DNA of 64,000 bases from contig NC_012996.1 in the NCBI RefSeq assembly GCF_000026365.1, positions 1,240,001-1,304,000 on the forward strand. Reading direction: 5' to 3'. The position numbers and the translations under genes were made by a program. The notes under the pieces are model-generated. The model did no database searches. It was not told the DNA's origin and was given only the letters and a program-made list of their open reading frames with translations. The DNA comes from Zygosaccharomyces rouxii (taxonomy: Eukaryota > Ascomycota > Saccharomycetes > Saccharomycetales > Saccharomycetaceae). Positions 1 to 9,905 of the stretch are shown one piece after another; positions within the stretch are counted from its first letter, which is position 1; each line of letters begins with the position of its first letter.

Positions 1-1582
1 GCTGCTGCTGCTGCTGCTGCTCTTCTTCCCTGTTGGTAACATTTAATAACGATGTTTTAGGTTGTTCTGACGTAATTATCGAAGTATGAGCCGTAGAGTT
101 ATTATCTGGTCTGGTGGAAATAGGTGAATCTGTTGAAGAGTGTTTAGCAGAGTGATGTACTGAATTCTGGGGAGAATTAATTCCCGTAGCACCGATTTGA
201 CTTTTTCTCTTCCATTTAGACCACAGAGTATTCTTTTCCTCTGAGACTACCGGTGATTGTTTTAGAGGTGATGATGAATTAGTCTCATGCAAATGTATTT
301 TAGATTTGGGTAGACTTTCATTTGACAAATTACGGCCTTGTAAATGTGTGCCCTTGTCAGGATGATCTTCCGCAGTTGCATTGCCATATGCAGATCCAAA
401 TAGTGTGTTAAGTAGTGAGGATTCGGAAGAACTACTCTTTTGATGACGTTTAAAAATCCCCGGGTAGGATGGAGAAATTGGTGAAATTGATTTAGCAGAA
501 TCGGTCTTAGATTCAGTAGCAGAATGAGCTGCAGTTGGGATGTTTAGTCGTATGCTGGAAGGTGGTTTGATTGTTGATGAGGATGAGCCGCTTTCTCCAG
601 AAGAACCGCCTCTCATCGATATGAAGCTTCTTCTGTATAATGCACCAGTACTTTTTGTCTTTTGATGAGCCTTGGATGGTGAAGTAATACATGTGCTACT
701 ACTACCACCATTTTTCTCATGTTTATCTTGATTGATATTTTTACCGGTATCCTCCGTAATCTTGGGGGATGGACCTGATTTAGTTGGTGAAAGAGCAGAT
801 TCAGATGCAGATCTTAAGCTGCCAATATCTTCTTGGGATTTATTTGTTTTATATTTGGATTTCAAAAATTCACTTGATGATCTAGTATCTTTAGCCTTAT
901 CCGCACTCTTTTGTCTAATGTGATTGTTGATCACATTCTTCTTCATAGTTCTTTTCAACAGATATTGGAACTTACTAAAGGATGCATTTTTAGTTTGAGG
1001 TAAGTACTTTTCATAAATGACAAAATTGTCATATGCTAATAACCTGATGAACCTTTGGCCTGATAATTGATATTTTCTAAATAGATTGACCCAAGATTCT
1101 GGGAAATCGTGAAATTTTAGCCATGAAGTAACTCTTTGCGGGGTCCATTCTTCAGGGTCTGTTGGATCCCAGGAAAGAATCAGTTTATCAAATGATAAAC
1201 TATTTGTACTACCATCTGATACTTTTCTTGCATCTGAAACATCTTCTTCACTCCATGGAGCTGTGCTTGCACCAGCTGCCCAAAGGTATGGTGAAGTATC
1301 TTCAGATTCTTCTGATCCACCACCAAGTTGATCATCATATTCTGCAGATGATCTACCGAATATGGATCCGCCGTCAAAATGTCCGTAGGAACTTCTATTA
1401 CTCGAATTCAGTGGTCTGTGGTCACCAGGGCCTCTTTTCTTACCTGATACTGGCGGAAGCCAACTAGTGTGCTTATTCGATATTGAACTCGGTGATTCCT
1501 GTGACCATGTCTTCAAAGATGATGATGATGTTGAGCGGGAATGAGTATTATTACCACCAGTAATCTTCTTAAGGAACGGCAT
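1..1582 (-). CDS. BCK1: BCK1, MAP kinase kinase kinase of the cell-wall integrity pathway (N-terminal part, runs off the left edge)
   Basis: Reading the complement from the ATG at 1582 gives an open frame of 527 codons to the window edge. It starts MPFLKKITGG and contains a SAM-like stretch at about residues 138-210 (WDPTDPEEWTPQRVTSWLKF, then PESW) that matches the N-terminal part of yeast Bck1. The rest is Ser/Asn/Thr-rich linker ending in a run of seven Gln codons (CAG) at positions 1-21. The kinase domain would lie beyond the window. Bck1 acts below Pkc1 and above Mkk1/2-Slt2 in cell-wall stress signalling (family knowledge). The neighbours MRPL49, PHS1 and SAP185 follow the S. cerevisiae order YJL095-YJL098, which supports the call. 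Confidence 0.93.
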   Translation of the reverse strand, partial: MPFLKKITGGNNTHSRSTSSSSLKTWSQESPSSISNKHTSWLPPVSGKKRGPGDHRPLNSSNRSSYGHFDGGSIFGRSSAEYDDQLGGGSEESEDTSPYLWAAGASTAPWSEEDVSDARKVSDGSTNSLSFDKLILSWDPTDPEEWTPQRVTSWLKFHDFPESWVNLFRKYQLSGQRFIRLLAYDNFVIYEKYLPQTKNASFSKFQYLLKRTMKKNVINNHIRQKSADKAKDTRSSSEFLKSKYKTNKSQEDIGSLRSASESALSPTKSGPSPKITEDTGKNINQDKHEKNGGSSSTCITSPSKAHQKTKSTGALYRRSFISMRGGSSGESGSSSSTIKPPSSIRLNIPTAAHSATESKTDSAKSISPISPSYPGIFKRHQKSSSSESSLLNTLFGSAYGNATAEDHPDKGTHLQGRNLSNESLPKSKIHLHETNSSSPLKQSPVVSEEKNTLWSKWKRKSQIGATGINSPQNSVHHSAKHSSTDSPISTRPDNNSTAHTSIITSEQPKTSLLNVTNREEEQQQQQQ

Positions 1583-1757
1583 AAATAGGTAGAAATCTGA
1601 CAAGTCCCCCCTCTTGAATCTCTTCTCCCTAGATTCCTGATGTTGTGGTTGTTTTATGTCAAGGGCGAAGTGTTATCACGGAGCTCTTGATCTGTATTAT
1701 ATTGTGATGCTAAAAACAAAAGTATTTACAAGGTACATAAATGTGATTTCAATTACA

Positions 1758-2246
1758 TTAGTTAACTTTTAGTTCTGATATTCTTAAAACAGTGAGGTCA
1801 GCCTTATTCTTGGCATGACGCACTCTTCTGTTTCTTCTCTTTGTGACTTCTTTAATTTGGAATGCTCTCTTTGTCTTTTCTAGTACTGTTGCCTTTAAGG
1901 TGAACAACTTAGTATCAATAGGATTATCAATCAATTGATAATTACGAGATCCAATCGTTGTAACGTCATTTAGATTTAATATATCCCCTACATCTGCTTG
2001 CTTTAATTTGAATGGTAATACAACTTTATCACCTAATGTAACCAAATAAGGTCGATTGTGGATTCTGAAGACGGCATATAATTCATTTGAATACTTTAAT
2101 GGGGTTATATCAACGGTATTTGAAGCGGTAGAGGTGACAGAACTAGTATTTTTTTGAAATAAAGGCGTGCAGTAATGGAAACTTCTTAAACTCTGTTGTG
2201 AGCCTCGTAGAGGGGTTGATAAGCGGGGAAAAAGTCTGGAAAACAT
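1758..2246 (-). CDS. MRPL49: Mitochondrial large-subunit ribosomal protein bL21m (Mrpl49)
   Basis: A 162-residue protein with a basic, Ser/Arg-rich N-terminus typical of a mitochondrial targeting sequence ([10 protein letters not shown]...), followed by a bL21-type domain. The segment [19 protein letters not shown] is the characteristic L21 beta core, and the C-terminus has the basic [20 protein letters not shown] tail. The length matches S. cerevisiae Mrpl49 (about 161 aa). It would be a structural protein of the mitochondrial 54S subunit. It lies 175 bases upstream of BCK1 on the same strand, as in YJL096W-YJL095W. Confidence 0.92.
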   Translation of the reverse strand: MFSRLFPRLSTPLRGSQQSLRSFHYCTPLFQKNTSSVTSTASNTVDITPLKYSNELYAVFRIHNRPYLVTLGDKVVLPFKLKQADVGDILNLNDVTTIGSRNYQLIDNPIDTKLFTLKATVLEKTKRAFQIKEVTKRRNRRVRHAKNKADLTVLRISELKVN

Positions 2247-3012
2247 AATGACGGCTTGAAGAATTGGATAAGTTCAATGAAGGACCTTCAAACTTTTATA
2301 CAAACACCTTTCAGCGGAACTTTTCCTCGGTCTTCTCTTATTCTTCAAGATTTGAGAACATCTAATCTTTTTTTTTTCGAGTAGTTGAAAAAAACCCATG
2401 ATCACTATTAACGACAGGATAGAAGACGAGTTGAGATGAAATTATACGAATATTTTACCGCTGATAGAAGGCACCTTATTGCTTTTCGACCATCCTATCC
2501 AACTTTTCTTAATTTTCCTTCGTTTACTTCAGAATTTTAGTTTCATATAATGACACATTTACTTTTAAAAAATCATACAAAATATCACAGGTATATATTT
2601 GAACTATACTCGATTAAAATAACTAAAAGCTTAGAAAATGCCAAACTTTTGTTAATATTCATTCTCTCTTTCTTTTCTAATGAATTTCTAGTTCATATTC
2701 GGTACTTTTCATACTTTTTTTTGTTTTTTTTTCTGTTTTTTAGGATGTTCAAGTATTTTTCCAATATTTTATTCGAATTCTTCTTGATATTTTATTTTAT
2801 TGTCGTCACACATTCCAATAAGGTCATTCTATTCCCATTCTTTTGGAATCGAAAGAATTATTAGTCCCATATCTTGTTCACTTCTGTTTTTTTGTTTTGT
2901 TCTTTGTGTTTTTGAAAAACATGCTAATAGTGATTGTAATTATGATGCACAACAGTGAAATCCCTTTAACCGTAACCTTCTTTTTTTTTTTCGTTCGTAT
3001 GTATTTCGAAGC
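2247..3012. other. Intergenic region between PHS1 and MRPL49
   Basis: AT-rich DNA with T-rich runs near 2700-2745 and 2980-2992. It must hold the MRPL49 promoter and the PHS1 3' end, because both genes are on the minus strand. A 104-codon open frame on the plus strand (2550-2864) is low-complexity Phe/Leu/Ser-rich translation of T-runs and is not supported as a gene. No RNA gene or repeat was recognised. Confidence 0.6.
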
Positions 3013-3663
3013 CTAATTCTGCTTGCAAAAGACTTGATACATTTTTTTCATACCTCTTCTCCTTTGAGCTACCATATGGCTAAATAATACTGGGAAGCCT
3101 GGGATATAAGCTAACATTCCACCTAATAGAACCCATTTGCTGAAAACTCCATATTTTGCCTCTGCCAGTGGCAAGGCAGAATAAATTATTAATAATTCGC
3201 AGGCCACACCAGTTGGATATAGTACCCAAAATAGATTGTACCGCAAAAGAACTAAAACCTCAGACGGACCCTTCTTATCAGCTAGTGAGTAGAAATAGTA
3301 AAGGTATCTAACAAATTCTGCTACCGACCACGCTGAAAGTAGAACCACGTATGTATAAGTTTTCAATAAAGGAGTTTCTGGTAATAACTGGAAAACTCCA
3401 ATAACAACCAGTAGCCTTGAAAAAACTTGTGAAACTGTCGTTATTAGTGGTGAACGAACTACCTCGAATAATGAAATGAATATCTCCACGACTGCACAGC
3501 ACTGTATCATAGTGACTATATTTTTAGTCTGGTAGTAAAATTTCGGTTGCTGTATCTTGGGGAATACAGAAATGACATTGTAAAGTACATACCCCCACCC
3601 AACAGCTGAGAAGATGTTGTATAGCGGTAAGGGAGCAAGGGGTGATTGGATTTGTTTTCGCAT
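3013..3663 (-). CDS. PHS1: Very-long-chain (3R)-3-hydroxyacyl-CoA dehydratase Phs1
   Basis: A 216-residue, strongly hydrophobic protein with about six membrane segments. It carries the PTPLA/Phs1 hallmarks PLYNIFSAVGWGYVLYNV at the N-terminus, QTKNIVTMIQCCAVVEI, VRSPLITTVSQVFSRLLVV, an E-x-VRYLYYF segment in the catalytic region, and LRYNLFWVLYPTGVACE near the C-terminus. The length equals that of S. cerevisiae Phs1 (217 aa). The enzyme performs the third step of the ER fatty-acid elongation cycle, dehydrating 3-hydroxyacyl-CoA (family knowledge). The order SAP185-PHS1-MRPL49-BCK1 matches YJL098W-YJL095W. The essential gene appears intact. Confidence 0.94.
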   Translation of the reverse strand: MRKQIQSPLAPLPLYNIFSAVGWGYVLYNVISVFPKIQQPKFYYQTKNIVTMIQCCAVVEIFISLFEVVRSPLITTVSQVFSRLLVVIGVFQLLPETPLLKTYTYVVLLSAWSVAEFVRYLYYFYSLADKKGPSEVLVLLRYNLFWVLYPTGVACELLIIYSALPLAEAKYGVFSKWVLLGGMLAYIPGFPVLFSHMVAQRRRGMKKMYQVFCKQN

Positions 3664-3880
3664 AACACTAGTTCTTAGAACTAGCTTTCCTCCTCCTTTA
3701 TAACGATACCAAGTCCTTTAGGGAAGGGAATCTTGTAGAAAAAATCTAATTAAAGACCTTGGAATATTGTAAAATGCTTTGAATAATTATAAAACTTTCT
3801 CAATACTTATGAGAAAAATCCTCGAACTATACTTCTTGTAGATTCTAGATTGTGCCAGTCTCCGTTCAACAATTAAGCTC

Positions 3881-3919
<39 letters not shown>

Positions 3920-4220
3920 CGAAAGCATCGTTGTTGAACTTTTCAATGAAAAACATAAACAATATAAACAAAAACCTTGCCATGGGGAAAACCGTAAACA
4001 AACCGTAACGATAAAAACAAAAAAAAAAAAAAATTCAAACAGAAAATTAACTAAAATTTTGAAAATCTATACTACAAAACGAGATTAGAGGAAATAGATG
4101 TAAATTACTACTTTTTCTTTCTTTTTCGTGCGTTTCTGCGTCTCTTGGTTTCTTAGTTTCTCCATGTTTCTCCCTAGGGTCTTATCTGACTTAGCCCGGA
4201 CAGTAGCTGGTGGTGGTTCA
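3664..4220. other. Intergenic region between the SAP185-type gene and PHS1, with long homopolymer tracts
   Basis: 557 bases containing the PHS1 promoter side. A short inverted repeat lies just upstream of the PHS1 ATG (CTAGTTCTTAGAACTAG, 3667-3683). There is an uninterrupted 38-base T tract (3882-3919) and A-rich DNA at about 4015-4033. The open frame at 3852-4088 is a poly-Phe artefact of the T tract. No gene is seen. Confidence 0.6.
3882..3919. repeat. Poly(dT) homopolymer tract, 38 bases
   Basis: 38 consecutive T on the plus strand, about 220 bases upstream of the PHS1 start. Poly(dA:dT) tracts exclude nucleosomes in yeast promoters, but this one is unusually long. Its exact length may be affected by sequencing error. 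Confidence 0.85.
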
Positions 4221-7200
4221 TTACTTGTTTGAATTCTGCTTCCTATTGTAATTCACCATTTCCATTAGTCTGTCCTGCTCGTTCTTATCCCACGACAGGT
4301 TATCCTTGCTCTTTGAGCGACATAGAGAGTAGTCGTCTTCATTCGAGTCTTCTTCATCCTCGTCTGCCACATCAGGGTCTTCTTCGTTATCATTGTCGCT
4401 GTCGTGCGTTTCATGCGCATTATCTTCCTCTTCTGATATTTCTTCTTCTAATTCGGCATCGCTGTCATCACTTATATCGTCTTCATTGCCGTGGATTAAA
4501 ACCTTGTCGTAGAAACTGTTCGAAGACTGTCTATGAGATGTTGTTGGGGTTATAATATTACTGTAAAGTGGATGGTTTGGTTTGGCATAGGACTGTCCGT
4601 CGTCGTTGGGATCCATGTAGTCATCATCATCGCCAACGCCTTCTAATTCGAATTGATGTTGGAAAACGTTTTTAGTGTAAATTTCTGGATTTGATGGTAA
4701 GGACCTTGTGGGACCACCATTGAATGAAAATCCGCCGGTCGTCCACGCATCTTCATTTTCCACTTCTCCATCATTATTAGTATTAGTATTCTTTCTTTCT
4801 TCATCAGAATCAACATCTGCACCGTCGTAGTTTTCACCACTGTCACCGCCAGTAAACCCTCTTACCAATTGATGTGACATGTAATTCGTGAATTGATCAT
4901 CACCACCAGTAGGATCTTGGGTATCTGACAGAGGATTGGATGCATGATCGTCAGGAATGTCATAATCTAAAGATGGCTCCAATTCTAATCTGGTTTTCGT
5001 ACCATCGCCATTCATATATTCGTAGTAGCGGGAATCTTCGGAATCGTTATAACTGGCGTCCTCTTCATCTTCATTCCCAGTTGATTCTAGGAATCCATGG
5101 TACGAATTGGGTCTATTAAAATCAAAATCATAATTTTGACTGTTGTAACCTGAACCATCCTCTTCATCGTCAACATCATGTTCACTTATCATATCATCAT
5201 GGTTAACCTCTTCTTCATCATCCGCAAAATCTCCAAGAACCGTATTATATTTTTCTCTAGTATCTGCTAATACCGTTTCCGTATATTCTTTCCAGTGAGG
5301 TTCGTTTAAACTTGACCAAATTGCAGGATTAGTGAAAGTTATTTTCATCTCTTCAATATATGCAGCGAATTTGGCCACTTCCTCAGCAATTAATGTAAGA
5401 TGACCCATATAGCCTAACCTTAGGCCAGTCTCCTTTTCATAATCACTACATTTTTGGTCACCTTCCATAATCATTTTTGGAATATTGGCCTCTACCAATA
5501 GATCAGCTAATAGAAACCTATTGTAACCTGTTTTTAATGGACCATTAAAGATTTGTTGCACAATATCGAAAACGACGTTATGCAAAAAATTGTTCCATGC
5601 AAATCTGAAAAACATGTTCAATATAGTCTCTATGATTCTCGTATCATGTAATGCAATTTTGAGTTGATCACCCACAATTGGGTTCTCACGTAATGTCTTC
5701 TCTGTAGCTTCAGAATCTGAAGATTCACCTTCGGAATGGATTTCTGTATCGTTGTTAACTGTACTATTACCTTCATAATCCTCGGTAGTTTCGTAAGGAT
5801 CGGAACTATTACTTTCTATTTGAAGTGACGCTAGTTTATCAGACACGTCTTGTTCTTCGGGTTCAGTTTGTTGCTCTGGTTTCTCAGGTGATTTTTCTAA
5901 CGCTTGATCATCATCGTCCTCTTTAGGCTTTAAAGTTTTGATATCATTGTTCACATTAGATTCACTTTCCTCTAGATTACTTTCTACACTTCCCTGATCA
6001 TTAGGTGCATTTGTATCCACTTGAGAAGCGTCACCTCTTATCTGCCTTTGCTTTCTTTGTAAATTTAACAACCTTACACGCTCCACATCACGTTCATGAA
6101 CAATCGCTTCACCACTAGGTTCGTTGATTAGCGTCATATTGGAACAATGCAACAATTCGGCAACCAATTCACATATTTTAAATCTTTCAAACCCTAGTGG
6201 TTCAATACTACCAAACGGTGTCTCCAACGGTGGTAATTCTGTGTTAACAAGGGTCTTGTTGAATTCCGGCATGTAATGAGCAAACAATTTTACCAGATGT
6301 CCCAAATATACGGGGTCTCTATCGTTTGGTGGATGTGTCTCCAAAGTAGTATAGACAACTTGAACGAAATCGTAATCGGAATTATTTTTCCTAATAAGTT
6401 CTATAATTATCCCCACACCGTTACTCAATGACGTTCCTCCTTTAAGCATGATCTTTATGAGTTTTTCCATCATCCCTGGTGATACCAATTGTCTAGTTAG
6501 CTCGTTGGGACCAATACCTGAAGCTAATTCGTTGTTAGAATTAGCACTAATGGTGACAAATGCCTTTAAGAAATCACCTGCCGCAGATTGGGTTGCAGGT
6601 GGATAATCTGGACCCAAATGATCTAATAGTTGTGGAATCAAATTTTGAGTCTTTAAAACATCTATGATACCCGTTGGTGCATCTGGTTTGTCTGCAGAAA
6701 TCACCTTAAGTAGAAAGTCCATCAATGGTGGATTATCCACATGGTTTAAAAATCTGTCTACTACCTTGTCCTGCATTAGGATGAAATCCATCATACCAGT
6801 GATATCCATATCGAGTAAACGCTCGTTAATCTTCATGAAATATGTGGAAGTCACGATAGAAAGTGATGTGGTGCGATCTAAAATGGACCAGAGTTTATCT
6901 AGAAGCTCTCTATTATCCATGATAGCCGAAGAAATTGGCCAAACATCGGCAGAAAGAATTTCCGCCGCCATGCACGCCCTACGGGATTCCACTTGCTCCT
7001 CTGTTTCCGGTGGTAATGTGACACTAGTCTCCTCGGATGGCTCTGACGCACTTTCCTCGCCAGCTTCATCATCATCATCCTCACTATCTTCTTTCCCCTT
7101 TTCTTCGGACTCCTCCTCTTCCTGCGTTTCTTGTTCACGCATTTGTTCCTTCTCATCACTTTGAGACTCTTCTGGGGATTCTTTCTCTTGTCCAAGGTCA

Positions 7201-7721
7201 GATGTTCGAATTTCACCAACATTGGTTTCCAATGCCTCCTGAGCTGAAGCTTCAGTGCCTTCTATCACCGCCTCCGTGTCAACATGCAACTCGTTAGGTA
7301 GAACTGGTCCCTCTGGGCCTTCTGCCCCTTCCTTTATAACGGTTTCACTTGTCACATAATCTATAAGTTTTGACAGAACCTCCGGGTATTTGAAATAGAT
7401 TAGCAGCTTAAAATTAGAACACATCAGTTCTGTATACAACTCTTCGTCATCCAATAGGTCTTCTAAAACATCTAAATTTGGTTTGAAGTGAACAAATTCT
7501 GACTCCGTAGTCGGAAGATTATTCTCCTCGTCGTGACTGTCATCTTCTTCCAATTCACCTTGTGACCCTCCTTCGGATCCATTCGAGTTTTTGGAAACAT
7601 CACCAGTGTTATCATTATGCTTTGAATTACCATCCTTAGGAATGAAGGCTCCATTCAGGACTCTAGTAATGGGTGACTCCGCTGAATAGTCTTGTCCAAA
7701 CTTCCAAAACGAACCTGACAT
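4221..7721 (-). CDS. SAP185: SAPS-family regulatory subunit of the Sit4 phosphatase (Sap185/Sap190 type)
   Basis: A 1166-residue protein opening MSGSFWKFGQDYSAESPITR, the hallmark N-terminus of yeast SAP proteins. The N-terminal block (about residues 80-125, ELYTELMCSNFKLLIYFKYP) and a long helical SAPS region (about 245-540 and 700-830) match the family. Between and after them lie very acidic, low-complexity inserts rich in Glu/Asp/Ser, which make it longer than Sap185 (about 1058 aa) or Sap190 (about 1033 aa). SAPs bind the PP2A-like phosphatase Sit4 and direct it in G1 progression and TOR signalling (family knowledge). A pre-duplication yeast should carry one copy ancestral to both paralogues, so SAP185 is used from the YJL098W position beside PHS1. 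Confidence 0.92.
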   Translation of the reverse strand: MSGSFWKFGQDYSAESPITRVLNGAFIPKDGNSKHNDNTGDVSKNSNGSEGGSQGELEEDDSHDEENNLPTTESEFVHFKPNLDVLEDLLDDEELYTELMCSNFKLLIYFKYPEVLSKLIDYVTSETVIKEGAEGPEGPVLPNELHVDTEAVIEGTEASAQEALETNVGEIRTSDLGQEKESPEESQSDEKEQMREQETQEEEESEEKGKEDSEDDDDEAGEESASEPSEETSVTLPPETEEQVESRRACMAAEILSADVWPISSAIMDNRELLDKLWSILDRTTSLSIVTSTYFMKINERLLDMDITGMMDFILMQDKVVDRFLNHVDNPPLMDFLLKVISADKPDAPTGIIDVLKTQNLIPQLLDHLGPDYPPATQSAAGDFLKAFVTISANSNNELASGIGPNELTRQLVSPGMMEKLIKIMLKGGTSLSNGVGIIIELIRKNNSDYDFVQVVYTTLETHPPNDRDPVYLGHLVKLFAHYMPEFNKTLVNTELPPLETPFGSIEPLGFERFKICELVAELLHCSNMTLINEPSGEAIVHERDVERVRLLNLQRKQRQIRGDASQVDTNAPNDQGSVESNLEESESNVNNDIKTLKPKEDDDDQALEKSPEKPEQQTEPEEQDVSDKLASLQIESNSSDPYETTEDYEGNSTVNNDTEIHSEGESSDSEATEKTLRENPIVGDQLKIALHDTRIIETILNMFFRFAWNNFLHNVVFDIVQQIFNGPLKTGYNRFLLADLLVEANIPKMIMEGDQKCSDYEKETGLRLGYMGHLTLIAEEVAKFAAYIEEMKITFTNPAIWSSLNEPHWKEYTETVLADTREKYNTVLGDFADDEEEVNHDDMISEHDVDDEEDGSGYNSQNYDFDFNRPNSYHGFLESTGNEDEEDASYNDSEDSRYYEYMNGDGTKTRLELEPSLDYDIPDDHASNPLSDTQDPTGGDDQFTNYMSHQLVRGFTGGDSGENYDGADVDSDEERKNTNTNNDGEVENEDAWTTGGFSFNGGPTRSLPSNPEIYTKNVFQHQFELEGVGDDDDYMDPNDDGQSYAKPNHPLYSNIITPTTSHRQSSNSFYDKVLIHGNEDDISDDSDAELEEEISEEEDNAHETHDSDNDNEEDPDVADEDEEDSNEDDYSLCRSKSKDNLSWDKNEQDRLMEMVNYNRKQNSNK

Positions 7722-9905
7722 GATGGTGGTATCTCGATATTATAATACTATTACTATTACTATTACTTGTGGATAAAATCTCAATTAAATGGGGGGGGAT
7801 ATAATACGGTAACAACACAAAATTCTACCTTTAATCAAAAGAAAAATATCTTTATATTGCGGCTAAAATTCAAAAGTAAACAGATTCGTCCCAGTCTTGA
7901 CCAATTCCGCCTGAAGGTCCTGGACTCTAAATGCACACCAATGGCAAAGCCTCACGCAAACACAGTTTAATGCGAATTCTTTTCTTTTCGGCCACTATAT
8001 AAACCTAATGAATCTCAGGTAACTCTAACCTGTTTCTCCATCCACTTGATAAGTTCAACGTTTCTTTGATTCTCAGGGCTCTTCGACATAGCTTTCCTCG
8101 TTCCATAGGGCGAAATATTAAAAATTTTCATCCATCCGGGTAACGCGCTTTTTCCTTTAAGTATTGAAGGGTTATTCTAGTTAAAGCTGGATGGTTATAG
8201 TTTCAATAGGAACCTTTGGTTGGTTTCGACGGTATTATCAAACTCCTCACTATCGAAAGCATAGTCAAGTTGAGTGAGCGGTTTAACTTTCTCGCAATTC
8301 TATCATAGAATTGGTTGCTCATGGTTCAAGTAGATAACCGCTAATAGAATCACATTATTTCAAGATAGCTCTTTATGTTAACAGAGATCAGCTCTCCATA
8401 TGTATTCCATTTAGGTGCCCCAATCTTTGCGTTTGTTTATCATGGGCTGCCTGAGGTTCGAACGGAAGTTCAGAAGGAAGCTCTTCACTTACAGGTGGGA
8501 TAAGTGATGGATCTTATTCTATACATGGGGCTCTTGCGTAGATGTACATATCTCATTGAAAGTCTATCCTTTATGTGCGCGGCAATGAAATAACTAAGCT
8601 TGCCAAGTAACTATTAAAGCGGGTGATGAAAGTCCGAAAATTCTTAAAAATATGAATATTTAAAAACAGTAATACTTCTAGGGTAAATTCTTCCAGTTGA
8701 AAATAAAGATCTTTCCAACGAATTTAACGTTCAATTCGATTTCCATCAATCAGTAGACTCAAATTTCGGAAAAGTATCTCTCAAATTAATGTTTTGTTCA
8801 TTAAAATGCACCTAAGGATGACCTCTTGAAATCAGAAGTTTAAGCTAGTAGTAAAAAATTAACGAAGCACATTTCTCAATACCACGAGCAAGTCAACTGG
8901 ATAGATGGGAGACTCAAGATTTTTGGGCTTTACTAAAATGCGCCTATAAATAAATGCCCAACGTAACATCCTCAAGAATTAGGCGCCGCAGTTAGGGTCT
9001 AGCAGTGCGATTTACTAGCCTGATTCTGTACATAGTAAAAGCTGATTCTTTCCATTGTATCAGTACTTTTACGTTAGTTAAGAACCGGGGAACTTAGTCA
9101 ACTAGTATGGAGCTTTTAAAACGAGTGCTCCTGTGACTCTGTGCAGGTCAGTGACTGAACGTTTCAATTACAAAACAAGATAATCACAAGCACTTCTATA
9201 GCGTTTACAGCATGTAAATGGGACTTCCAATACATCAAACTTGAAAGAAGGGAGCAAAGATCTCAAGCAGTCATATGACTCTGTTCAGAACTCCGAAGAA
9301 CACCCCGCCATTCGTAATGCGGCGCTATCAGGAAAGTAACCTGACCTTCAATTGATGTGTCGAAGGCTTCCTAGTTGCGCAATCCAGAAACTGCCAAGAA
9401 CCCCGAAGAATATATCAAGTGTTTGCAATCAGGACATATAAAATCTACGAGTACCTCGGGGTGAAATATGTCTGACACTAGGATATTGTAACCGAAGATG
9501 CTGATATTAACGTTTTAGAATCAGGTAAACAAATTTTAGAAAAGTAAGAACGACGAAGCGAGCAACAAGAACGACTCCATTAGGAAGGTATCTTAACCAT
9601 GGAGGTGAATTGAGAAGCAACGGGGGGTTTATGCCAGAATTGCAGTATCAGCTAGGAGAACCAACGAACTCGGGCTTTTTACACCGGTATTTATTGCAAA
9701 AAGCCAAATTTCTAAGGTTACCCTGCTTTAAGTATGTTTGAGTTCATGAAAACATTTCATTTTGGTTGAGACGTTGGTCATGACCAAACTCGAGCATGTA
9801 GAAATGACTCATCCGAGAATATAATAAACAGTGATCTTGATTTCAGAGATCTTGATTTCAGAACTCTATTCTCAGTGCTTCCAAGCCAAACTAAACCAAA
9901 CCAGT
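7722..9905. other. Long gap between the SAP185-type gene and the PhzF-like gene; possible decayed coding traces
   Basis: About 2.2 kb with no convincing intact gene. It starts with an ATT/ACT trinucleotide stretch upstream of the SAP185-type ATG. Between about 9202 and 9540, short plus-strand frames read like hydrophilic protein, for example KEGSKDLKQSYDSVQNSEEH ending at a stop at 9342, and KNPEEYIKCLQSGHIK ending at 9463. They are broken by stops and frame changes. I do not recognise a family. They may be remnants of a gene or chance. No tRNA, LTR or centromere signature was found. Confidence 0.4.

Noticed and set aside
2550..2864. Open frame of 104 codons on the plus strand
   Set aside because: Phe/Leu/Ser-rich low-complexity translation of T-runs in an intergenic region; no family pattern.
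3852..4088. Open frame with a poly-Phe run
   Set aside because: It is a translation of the 38-base T tract and adjoining A-rich DNA.
8600..8800. CCGAA-containing sequences considered as centromere CDEIII elements
   Set aside because: The flanking TGT...TG pattern and a neighbouring AT-rich CDEII with a CDEI box are missing.
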